In this document: positions 18,502 through 25,837 of the stretch, in pieces | Layout: every line of letters begins with the position of its first letter | Position numbering within the stretch: position 1 is the first letter of the stretch | Origin: Catonella morbi ATCC 51271 | GTDB taxonomy: Bacteria; Bacillota; Clostridia; Lachnospirales; Lachnospiraceae | Reading direction: 5' to 3' | DNA length: 64,000 nt | Assembly (NCBI RefSeq): GCF_000160035.2 | Contig: NZ_KI535366.1 | Location: forward strand, 350,412-414,411 | Position numbers and translations under genes: made by a program | Notes under the pieces: model-generated | The model's input: the letters and a program-made list of their open reading frames with translations, nothing else | Told to the model about the DNA's origin: nothing | The model's database searches: none

Positions 18502-20247
18502 CTATAAGATTTTTATTCCTTTATTCTTTCCTTGTAGTTCAACCATATTTTTATAGATTCCGTCTAAATCCATTAAACTTTGGTGATTTCCTTGTTCCGC
18601 AATACTTCCGTTTTTAATCACAATAATATTGTCGGCATCTCTGACGGTATTTAATCTATGTGCAATCACTAATAATGTTTTGTTCTTTACCAATTCGCTG
18701 ATTGCTTCTTGTATGTAGCTTTCATTATCTACATCTACACTTGCCGTTGCCTCATCAAGAATTACAATCGGTGCGTCTTTCAAAATACAACGGGCAATAG
18801 AAATTCTCTGTTTTTCACCACCTGACAGTGTTGCACCACCTTCTCCAACCATAGTGTCAAATCCGTCCGGCAGAGCCATAATAAAGTCATAACACCTTGC
18901 ATTCTTGGCAGCTTCTATAACTTCTTCCTTTGTCGCATTCTCTCTTCCCATAGCAATATTATTAAAAATAGTATCTTGGAATAAATACACTCTCTGAAAA
19001 ACCATACTGATTTCTGACATCAATTCTGAAAGTGAAATATCTTTAATATTTACTCCCCGAATCAATATTTCACCGGAATCTGTATCCCAAAACCTCGCCA
19101 ATAGATTAGCTACAGTGGATTTCCCGCCACCGGACTGACCTACAAGAGCTGTCATTGTATTTTTTTGTATATCAAAACTCACATCATGCAAAACTTCCTT
19201 ATCATCGTAAGAAAATTTCACATGATTAAATCTAATTTCAGGTTCAGATAAAATGTTTGACGGTAATTGCTTTTCCCCGGTATCCTTTAGCTCTGCTTCA
19301 TTCAACACTTCTTCAATACGATCTAAAGCAGCATTCATAACTGTAAGTCTTGTAGCCTCTCCATATAGGGTTTTCAAAGGGCTAAATAAATCAAATAGAA
19401 ACAAAAGCAATCCTAAAACATAGGGAAGTCCTAATGCTCCATGAGTATAAAGATATAAGGCTACAGCCAAAATAAGAATAATTCCGATTCCATAGATAAT
19501 ATTCAACCCACTTATCCAAGGAGTTATTTTCTTTTCAAACTTTATGGATGTATCTTTCGATGATTCAAAACTATCTGTAAGTAATTTTGAATTTTCACCT
19601 AAAAGATTGTAACTTTTGATAACACCCATTCCTTCTGCAAAGGATAATACAGCCTCAGTTAATTTTTCACCTTGTTCCTGTCTGATAACCGCTTCTGATA
19701 GGGACATTTTATTCATTCTGTTTGCAAGTAATGTTGCTATAGTAATTATACCTACTGCGATAAGCCCAATTCTATAATCCATAACAAACAGGAATACAGT
19801 CAGTACAAAAGAAGATAATACATAACTCATCATATTAGCAATGGTACTCATTGACACTTCTTCAATAAATGCCATATCTGAACTTAAAACAGAATTGATT
19901 TTTCCTAAATTCCCTGCTGTAAAATAACCCATTGGAAGTTTTCTGAGATGATTACCTAATTCCATTCTTTTATCAGCAAAAATCATAAATCCGGCAGCGC
20001 TTTGTAATTTATCACTCAAGAAATGAACCAGTGCTTGAGCAAGAACTATCATAATAAGTCCGATTCCTACCTGTAGGAATGTTTGGGGAGTTACTGTTTT
20101 TTCATAAAATCCTATTAAAACAGTAAATGCAATAAAAATAGGTATTTTGCTTAATATAGATTCAATAAATGCAAATAAAAATGCCGATTGAATTCTAATC
20201 TTATATTTTCCTGATAAGTTCAAAATTCTTGAAATTAACTTGAACAT
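18502..20247 (-). CDS. ABC transporter, fused permease and ATPase (half-transporter, YbtQ-like)
   Basis: The 581-residue exporter-fold half-transporter has a six-helix membrane domain over residues 1-310 and a nucleotide-binding domain with Walker A GQSGGGKST, signature LSGGEKQRIS, Walker B IVILDEATASVD and a following H-loop (IAHRLNTV). It is paired head to tail with a second half-transporter; its ATG directly follows the stop of that gene. The pairing with an ECF system resembles the streptococcal sia/hts (heme) and eqb (equibactin) loci and YbtPQ metallophore importers. Import of an iron complex is therefore a better guess than drug export, but it is inference. Confidence 0.85.
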   Translation of the reverse strand: MFKLISRILNLSGKYKIRIQSAFLFAFIESILSKIPIFIAFTVLIGFYEKTVTPQTFLQVGIGLIMIVLAQALVHFLSDKLQSAAGFMIFADKRMELGNHLRKLPMGYFTAGNLGKINSVLSSDMAFIEEVSMSTIANMMSYVLSSFVLTVFLFVMDYRIGLIAVGIITIATLLANRMNKMSLSEAVIRQEQGEKLTEAVLSFAEGMGVIKSYNLLGENSKLLTDSFESSKDTSIKFEKKITPWISGLNIIYGIGIILILAVALYLYTHGALGLPYVLGLLLFLFDLFSPLKTLYGEATRLTVMNAALDRIEEVLNEAELKDTGEKQLPSNILSEPEIRFNHVKFSYDDKEVLHDVSFDIQKNTMTALVGQSGGGKSTVANLLARFWDTDSGEILIRGVNIKDISLSELMSEISMVFQRVYLFQDTIFNNIAMGRENATKEEVIEAAKNARCYDFIMALPDGFDTMVGEGGATLSGGEKQRISIARCILKDAPIVILDEATASVDVDNESYIQEAISELVKNKTLLVIAHRLNTVRDADNIIVIKNGSIAEQGNHQSLMDLDGIYKNMVELQGKNKGIKIL

Positions 20248-22035
20248 TTATTTCACACCCTCCTTATTTTTACTGATTGTCCAATCCTTACTAAACATGG
20301 TTGCATTCCATAGTTTTCGATATTCTGCCGAAGACTCCAATAAGTCCTGGTGTTTCCCCTTTGCAACTAAATGTCCCTTATCCATAACCAATATTTGATC
20401 TGCATCTATGATAGACGGCAACTTATGAGCAATAACAATCAGAGTCTTTCCTCTCACAAGTTCAGCTATAGCAGCTTCCATCTTTTCTTCATTTTCCGGA
20501 TCTGCGTATGCTGTTGCTTCATCTAAAACAATAATCGGAGCATTCTTCAAAATAGCCCTTGCAAGTGATATTCTTTGACGTTCTCCTCCTGATAACATCT
20601 TACCTGCTTCACCTGCTAAAGAATGAATACCTTTTGGAAGTTTATCTAAGAATTCCATGCACCGTGCTTTTCTCGCTGCCTCCATTACTTCTTCATCACT
20701 GGCAGATAAGTTTCCAACACGAATATTCTCTAAAAGAGATGTATTAAATAAATACTGGTCTTGCGCTACATAAGAGATTTGTTTATTAAGTGCTTCTAAA
20801 CTCATATCTTGTAAATTTTGACCACCAATACTAATACTTCCATCTGATACATCATAGTAATGAATCAAAAGTTTAGCTAAGGTACTTTTTCCGGAACCAG
20901 ACTCCCCAACAATAGCTGTTTTTTCTCCGGACTTTGCTATAAAACTTAGATTATGAATGACATCCTTAATATAGTTTTCAGACTGTCCGTTTTCACCCAT
21001 CTTGCTTAATTGGTAGCCAAAACTAACATTGTCATAAAAAACAGTTTTATCTGTTCCCTTAAACTCTTCTTTGCCTTGCTGTATAGGCTCCATATTTAAT
21101 GCCTGTTCCAAAGCTGAAATCTTATAATTAAGCTGTGGCATAGTTGGTAAGAAGCTCAAAGCCTTAAGCAATGGCAACCCAATACTTAATGAAAGACATA
21201 ATACCAATATCAAATCAGAAAGATTTGCATAACCCATATAGACAAAATATCCTCCCAGTGGCAATGTCAATATAATTGTGCATGGAAGTAAGGCACTGTA
21301 TAATGCCATCCAGCCCCAGGCGGTCTTATACCAGGCAAGTGCATAATCCCTATAATTACTAATATCTTCTGTAAATTTTTTATAAGATTCTGTTTCTTTG
21401 TTAAATACCTTTACTACTTCCATACCGTTTACATATTCTATAATAGTATTGTTCATTTTTCCGCTTGCCATATAATATGGTTCCATTTTTTTCATACCTA
21501 CGGAATACATAATCATCATTGCAACAATACTAAGTGGAATAGACGCTAATGACATCAGCGCAAGTCTCCAATCAATGAAAAACAACGCAATGTAAACTAT
21601 TACCGGAACCACTAAATTGGCAAGTCCTTCAGGCAACGAGTGTGCCAAAAGAACTTCTAAGCTGCCAATATCATCTACAAACATTTTTTTGATAGTACCG
21701 GTTCCTTTTTCTTCAATCACGCCTAAAGGGAGATTATCCATCTTTTTTTGTAAAGACACTCTAAGCCCAAACAGTGTGTTATATGCTGCTTTATGTGATA
21801 CATTAAGTCCCAATCCACCCAAAACAGCTTGTAAAACCAAACAACCCAAAATACTTAACAACAAGATAATAAGTTTGGAAAATTCCAACTGTTCTCCTAA
21901 AATAAGCGGATTTATAATTTGATATGCAAATATAAAAGGTAAAACACCCATCAATACACTTATGAGCATAATAAAGCTTGCTAAATGTATAGATTTTTTA
22001 TGCGAGCCTGCATAGTTAAAAACCTTATTTAACAT
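20248..22035 (-). CDS. ABC transporter, fused permease and ATPase (half-transporter, YbtP-like)
   Basis: This 595-residue partner of the downstream half-transporter has six membrane segments in residues 1-320. Its ATPase domain carries Walker A GESGSGKST, signature LSGGERQRIS and Walker B IIVLDEATAYADPENE. The ATAYADPENE form of the D-loop region is unlike the more usual ATASVD and is seen in YbtP/Irp-type proteins as far as I recall. The start overlaps the ECF ATPase stop by 11 nt, and GGAGG lies upstream. A heterodimer with the next gene is expected. Confidence 0.85.
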   Translation of the reverse strand: MLNKVFNYAGSHKKSIHLASFIMLISVLMGVLPFIFAYQIINPLILGEQLEFSKLIILLLSILGCLVLQAVLGGLGLNVSHKAAYNTLFGLRVSLQKKMDNLPLGVIEEKGTGTIKKMFVDDIGSLEVLLAHSLPEGLANLVVPVIVYIALFFIDWRLALMSLASIPLSIVAMMIMYSVGMKKMEPYYMASGKMNNTIIEYVNGMEVVKVFNKETESYKKFTEDISNYRDYALAWYKTAWGWMALYSALLPCTIILTLPLGGYFVYMGYANLSDLILVLCLSLSIGLPLLKALSFLPTMPQLNYKISALEQALNMEPIQQGKEEFKGTDKTVFYDNVSFGYQLSKMGENGQSENYIKDVIHNLSFIAKSGEKTAIVGESGSGKSTLAKLLIHYYDVSDGSISIGGQNLQDMSLEALNKQISYVAQDQYLFNTSLLENIRVGNLSASDEEVMEAARKARCMEFLDKLPKGIHSLAGEAGKMLSGGERQRISLARAILKNAPIIVLDEATAYADPENEEKMEAAIAELVRGKTLIVIAHKLPSIIDADQILVMDKGHLVAKGKHQDLLESSAEYRKLWNATMFSKDWTISKNKEGVK

Positions 22036-23494
22036 ACCCTGCCTCCTTAAACAAATTTTCTTTTTTATTCATGAAGTCCATTATCATATTTTCGTTACCC
22101 TTTACAGCTATTTTTTTATAATCCCTGTCGCCAATCATCAAAACAAAGTGGCAGGTCTTAAATAACAATTCTAAGTCGTGAGTGATAATAATAATCGGAA
22201 CTTCTTCCGCCTTTTTTATAATTAGTTCAGACATAATCCTCATACTTCTATAATCAAGGCCTGATGTCGGTTCATCCAAAACAATCAGCTTGCGATTTGA
22301 TAAAAAGGATGTAATAATTGCCAATCGTTGTTTTTGTCCACCGGACAATTTCTGTGGGTGATTGGTCTTCTTATTCCACAAATCTGTTGCTTTTAAGTAA
22401 TTACGGATTTCTTCCAAATCACTTTCTGAATTTTTGTCTTTACAAAATATCAATTCATTTTCTACAGTGTCTAAAAAAATCTGAGCATCTACATCTTGTA
22501 AAACTAAATAAGAATTCTTTACTCTTTCCTTTTTGTTCTTCGCATAGCTCACATCTAAATGTTTTTCAGAAAGTCCACACAATGCTCTTGCAAGTGTGCT
22601 TTTACCGATTCCGTTAGAGCCGATGATTCCCATGATTTCTTTTTCTTTAATATCAAAAGTTAAATCTTTTATCAACACTCTTTTGCCCTGATGGATATTA
22701 GCTTTATCGACTTTGATACAGATTTTATTATCCACAGGCTCCGTTTCTGACACAAGCTCCTTCTCATTAAGTGTTCTTAGTTCAAGCTCTTTACACTTTT
22801 TATTATTAAGCTGTCCTTTTTGAAAAACATCCTGTATTGTTCCATCTTTGATATAGACCAATCTGCTAAAAATATCTTTTAGGTAGTAAAGTCTATGTTC
22901 GGCTATTATGATTGTCTTTCCTAATGCTTTTAAGTTAATAAGAACTTCAGTAAATTTTCTTATACTGTCGTAATCCAAACTGCTTGACGGTTCATCAAAA
23001 AAGATAATCTCTGTGTCATAAATAAGAGTTCCTGCTATTGCTACTTTTTGTCTTTCACCTCCGGATAATTCAAAAACAGACTTTTTTCTTAGATAACTTA
23101 TTTCGAGTAAATTCATTGCTTCTTCAACTTTTTCTTTTAAGATTTTTCTCTCTAAACCTAAATTTTCACCAACCAAAACAATTTCATCTTCAACTACATC
23201 GCAAAAAAATTGGTCTTTAGGATTTTGAAATATATTACCTATATATTTTGCAAGTTCTCCTTTTTTATATAAACTTATATCTTTCCCCAATAACTTGACT
23301 TCACCATTTAAATCACCGGTGTAAAAAGATGGTATCAACCCATTTAAAAGCCTTAAAAGTGTGGTTTTCCCACACCCTGAAAGACCTGTCAATATAATAA
23401 GTTCTCCTTTTTTTACAGATAGGCTTAAATTTTTCAGTATCAAATCTTCTCCATAAGAAAAGGATTGTACTTCTGCTTCTAAAATATTTTCCAT
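22025..23494 (-). CDS. ECF transporter ATPase, two ATPase domains fused (EcfA1-EcfA2-like)
   Basis: The 489-residue protein has two complete ABC ATPase domains. The first has GLSGCGKTT, LSGGERQKVAIAG and IIFFDEPSSSLD; the second has GSNGIGKST, LSGGQKQRLAI and LIVLDEPTSGLD. There are no membrane segments. Such fused cassettes power ECF vitamin and metal importers. It overlaps the T-component gene upstream (16 nt) and the ABC half-transporter downstream (11 nt), so all are translated from one message. Confidence 0.92.
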   Translation of the reverse strand: MENILEAEVQSFSYGEDLILKNLSLSVKKGELIILTGLSGCGKTTLLRLLNGLIPSFYTGDLNGEVKLLGKDISLYKKGELAKYIGNIFQNPKDQFFCDVVEDEIVLVGENLGLERKILKEKVEEAMNLLEISYLRKKSVFELSGGERQKVAIAGTLIYDTEIIFFDEPSSSLDYDSIRKFTEVLINLKALGKTIIIAEHRLYYLKDIFSRLVYIKDGTIQDVFQKGQLNNKKCKELELRTLNEKELVSETEPVDNKICIKVDKANIHQGKRVLIKDLTFDIKEKEIMGIIGSNGIGKSTLARALCGLSEKHLDVSYAKNKKERVKNSYLVLQDVDAQIFLDTVENELIFCKDKNSESDLEEIRNYLKATDLWNKKTNHPQKLSGGQKQRLAIITSFLSNRKLIVLDEPTSGLDYRSMRIMSELIIKKAEEVPIIIITHDLELLFKTCHFVLMIGDRDYKKIAVKGNENMIMDFMNKKENLFKEAGYVK

Positions 23495-24192
23495 ACACTC
23501 ACTCCAACTAATGCTATACCGATCACTAATATTAAAATATCAAAAACACTAAATTTAATTTCGTGAAAACATGTTTTTTTACCATCATATTCAATCCCCT
23601 TAGATATAATCGAACAAGTCAATGTATCGCTTATATCAATACACTTATACATTAGTGGAACAAAATATAATTCAAATGACTTTATCGGCTTAAAGATACT
23701 TACTTTAAATCTTCTTATTTTCATTCCGTTTCTAATTTCTTTCATTCGGATAGATATTTCCGGAACAAATCGAAAAAATATTGTAATTCCTATACCGGCA
23801 CAGCCTCCAACTCCTATTTTTCTAAATGCCGCCAACAAATGGGATGAACTATATGACGATAACACTCTTCCTAAAATAAAAATAGGAGAAAACTTTAAAA
23901 CTATAAGCAACATTGTATATATTGAACCAACCAAAACATTTCCCAAGAACGGTTTTAACAGATAAACCATTCCCCATATAACTATTATTGTACATATAGC
24001 CTTAAAGGTTTTTTTACAGGTAAACAGAAACAACAATCCCAATGCAAAAATAAGTGTAATAAAATATTGAAATTGTTCTCCCACTGTTAAAACCACCGAA
24101 AACATCAAGATCAACCCCACTATAGTAAGTGGGGTGATATTATTTGATAGTCGGTATTTTTCTTTGTTATTTTTTCTGCCTTTACAAAACAC
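23479..24192 (-). CDS. ECF transporter transmembrane (T) component
   Basis: The protein of about 237 residues has several membrane spans (ITPLTIVGLILMFSVVL, YFITLIFALGLLFLF and others) and the coupling-helix region ending in MKIRRF, similar to the EcfT/CbiQ family's Ala-Arg-Gly motifs but diverged. I place the start at a GTG (24192) because AGGAAG lies 7 nt upstream. An upstream in-frame ATG at 24240 would give a long overlap with the S-component gene and no good ribosome binding site. Confidence 0.85.
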   Translation of the reverse strand: MFCKGRKNNKEKYRLSNNITPLTIVGLILMFSVVLTVGEQFQYFITLIFALGLLFLFTCKKTFKAICTIIVIWGMVYLLKPFLGNVLVGSIYTMLLIVLKFSPIFILGRVLSSYSSSHLLAAFRKIGVGGCAGIGITIFFRFVPEISIRMKEIRNGMKIRRFKVSIFKPIKSFELYFVPLMYKCIDISDTLTCSIISKGIEYDGKKTCFHEIKFSVFDILILVIGIALVGVSVWKIF

Positions 24193-24778
24193 TTTTTTTC
24201 TTCCTATCACTAAAAAATTTATTGTAAATATATGTTCCAAAATAAGCTCCTATAATAGATGCAATAGCAGCAATCAATAAGCAGATTGATATATTCTTAG
24301 GTGTGTAAAAGTCATTAAGAAACGTTGCATAATCCGTTGTAAACATCTTTGGAAATTGCTTTGTAAGTCCTTCGACACCAAATACAAAAGTAAAATACAT
24401 AGCATGTAGAGAATAAATAAACATGCCTGTCCCAAAAGCAACTCCAACTTTCATATTCTTTTCTACATAGTTTTCTTTCTTACCAATTACAAGTTCCGCT
24501 AGAATCCCTGCAATAGCACAAATCGCAATTACAGGCCACATGCCCATAAGAACATAAAACACTCCTATCAATAAAAAGTACAAAAAAGCCGTTCCTCTTT
24601 CTGCAACCTGTTTACACATAATTACAAAAACAGGTGCAACAATAATCGTTGGCAATGCTGAAGACAAATACAAACTTGGAATCATTCCAAATGTTCCTGT
24701 CAAAAATCCCAATCCCATTGTCAACACAAATCCAATAACAGAAAATACTGCTACCTTCACGATACCTTTTAATTTCAT
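24182..24778 (-). CDS. ECF transporter substrate-binding (S) component, MptD-like
   Basis: A 198-residue, highly hydrophobic protein with about six membrane segments, starting MKLKGIVKVAVFSVIGFVL and ending in a basic tail (DRKKKSVL). It resembles the MptD-type putative S components. Substrate specificity cannot be read directly. Partner genes recall heme or siderophore ECF systems of streptococci. The ATG at 24778 has AGGAGG upstream; an ATG at 24823 lacks one. It is the first gene after tetR and is preceded by the palindrome at 24880-24902. Confidence 0.83.
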   Translation of the reverse strand: MKLKGIVKVAVFSVIGFVLTMGLGFLTGTFGMIPSLYLSSALPTIIVAPVFVIMCKQVAERGTAFLYFLLIGVFYVLMGMWPVIAICAIAGILAELVIGKKENYVEKNMKVGVAFGTGMFIYSLHAMYFTFVFGVEGLTKQFPKMFTTDYATFLNDFYTPKNISICLLIAAIASIIGAYFGTYIYNKFFSDRKKKSVL

Positions 24779-24879
24779 AATACTTCCTCCTGGTTTTTTA
24801 TTTAATATTCTTCTGTTTATCATCCAGAAATAATATTCTTCTTAGTTATTGAAATAAAAAAATATAGTTTTATTGAGTC

Positions 24880-24902
24880 CAAATATAACTAAGTTATATT
24901 TG
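24880..24902. promoter_or_regulatory. Palindromic operator, probable TetR-family regulator site before the ECF genes
   Basis: A perfect inverted repeat: arms CAAATATAACT and AGTTATATTTG around a single A. It lies between the tetR stop and the S-component start. Its core ATAAC-N3-GTTAT recurs in the tetR promoter (25582-25594), so it is likely bound by the adjacent TetR protein. Confidence 0.75.
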
Positions 24903-24918
24903 ACGCAAAAAAAAATCT

Positions 24919-25557
24919 TTACAAACCTCGTATTTTCCCCCATCCTTCATTAAAAAAGTTTGAAATTAAAATTGCATTTTGTTTTACTTCTTCTCTGTCC
25001 TCAGAATGTACAGCAATTTCTGATAAGGCATAAAAATATGCATGGTTAAGTAAATGAATCCCCCTATTTGTTATTCTATCATTAACATGGTTTGCACCAT
25101 AAATCATACCTAATATTTTTAAATGATTTTTGTCTTCAATTTCTATCAGTTCATCCAAAAAACTGCTATATTTAGTTCCATAAGAGCCAAACACTAAAAG
25201 CTCAAACACATCTTTATTCTCAAAAAAATATAAAACCATATCTATCGCACCCTGTGCTTTTAACTCCAAAATCCTTTGAATGGTTTCTTTTTCTATCTTT
25301 TTTTCTTTTTTATAAGCACAAAAACTTTTATTCTCATACATGGCATAGTATCTTTTAATTTCTATTATTAGAGGTTCTACCAGTTCCGCAAAAAGACTTT
25401 CTTTATCCTCAAAATGACCATAAAAAGCCCCGGTGGTCACACCGGCTTCTTTGCATATAGCTCTTAAATTAGCCTTTTCAAATCCTTGCTCCTTAAAAAT
25501 CTTTTTGCCACAGTCTAATATTTTTTTATGAGTTACTTCATAATCGCCATTTGCCAA
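24919..25557 (-). CDS. TetR/AcrR family regulator of the ECF/ABC cassette
   Basis: The 212-residue protein has an N-terminal TetR helix-turn-helix (KKILDCGKKIFKEQGFEKANLRAICKEAGVTTGAFYGHFEDKE, residues about 11-53) and an all-helical ligand domain. The start is a TTG with GGAGGG 8 nt upstream; the nearby ATG is out of frame. It is the first gene of the cassette, and matching palindromes lie in its own promoter and before the ECF genes, so autoregulation plus control of import is likely. The ligand is unknown. Confidence 0.9.
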   Translation of the reverse strand: MANGDYEVTHKKILDCGKKIFKEQGFEKANLRAICKEAGVTTGAFYGHFEDKESLFAELVEPLIIEIKRYYAMYENKSFCAYKKEKKIEKETIQRILELKAQGAIDMVLYFFENKDVFELLVFGSYGTKYSSFLDELIEIEDKNHLKILGMIYGANHVNDRITNRGIHLLNHAYFYALSEIAVHSEDREEVKQNAILISNFFNEGWGKIRGL

Positions 25558-25581
25558 CTTATTTCCCTCCTTTCTTCAAAA

Positions 25582-25611
25582 ATAACTTTGTTATATTATA
25601 ACACTTGTTAT
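25582..25611. promoter_or_regulatory. Two operator-like inverted repeats in the tetR promoter
   Basis: ATAAC-TTT-GTTAT (25582-25594) and ATAAC-ACTT-GTTAT (25598-25611) share half-sites with the palindrome at 24880-24902. The second overlaps the -10 element and spacer of the tetR promoter, a position suited to repression. Confidence 0.7.
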
Positions 25612-25623
25612 ATTTAATTTCAA
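25595..25623 (-). promoter_or_regulatory. tetR promoter
   Basis: On the minus strand TTGAAA (25623-25618), a 17-nt spacer and TATAAT (25600-25595) form a strong sigma-A promoter about 40 nt upstream of the TTG start. Confidence 0.75.
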
Positions 25624-25669
25624 GGTAAATAATTTATCAACCAACTCTTATTTATTTTCTGCAAGATAC

Positions 25670-25698
25670 TTGCATATTTTAAAAAATTGTGCTAAAAT
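25670..25698 (+). promoter_or_regulatory. Promoter of tRNA-Leu
   Basis: TTGCAT (25670-25675), a 17-nt spacer and TAAAAT (25693-25698), 11 nt before the tRNA. Confidence 0.7.
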
Positions 25699-25709
25699 AC
25701 TTTTGTTTT

Positions 25710-25792
25710 GCAGGAGTGGCGGAATGGTAGACGCATCAGACTCAAAATCTGACGATAGCGATATCATGTGGGTTCAAGTCCCATCTCCTGTA
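25710..25792 (+). tRNA. tRNA-Leu (anticodon CAA)
   Basis: The acceptor stem GCAGGAG pairs with CTCCTGT (one G-T pair). There is a D arm with GGCGGAATGGTAGACGC, an anticodon stem TCAGA/TCTGA with loop CTCAAAA (anticodon CAA, reading UUG), a long variable arm and a T arm GGGTTCAAGTCCC. The 83-nt length and long variable arm fit leucine. CCA is not encoded; a T-run follows at once. It borders the transporter cassette, and tRNA genes are common integration sites, but I saw no duplicated tRNA end on the far side. Confidence 0.96.
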
Positions 25793-25804
25793 TTTTTTTA
25801 TTTT

Positions 25805-25836
25805 AAATGGAAATTCCTGTTGAATTTCCATTTTTG
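25805..25836 (+). terminator. Hairpin terminator between tRNA-Leu and the SEDS–PBP gene
   Basis: AAATGGAAATT (25805-25815) and AATTTCCATTT (25823-25833) are perfectly complementary with a 7-nt loop, then T residues on the plus strand. It can end tRNA transcription and also lies just past the stop of the convergent minus-strand gene. Confidence 0.75.
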
Positions 25837-25837
25837 A

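Noticed and set aside
25710-25792. Attachment site in tRNA-Leu for an integrated element
   Set aside because: I found no copy of the tRNA 3' end at the other side of the transporter cassette and no integrase gene.
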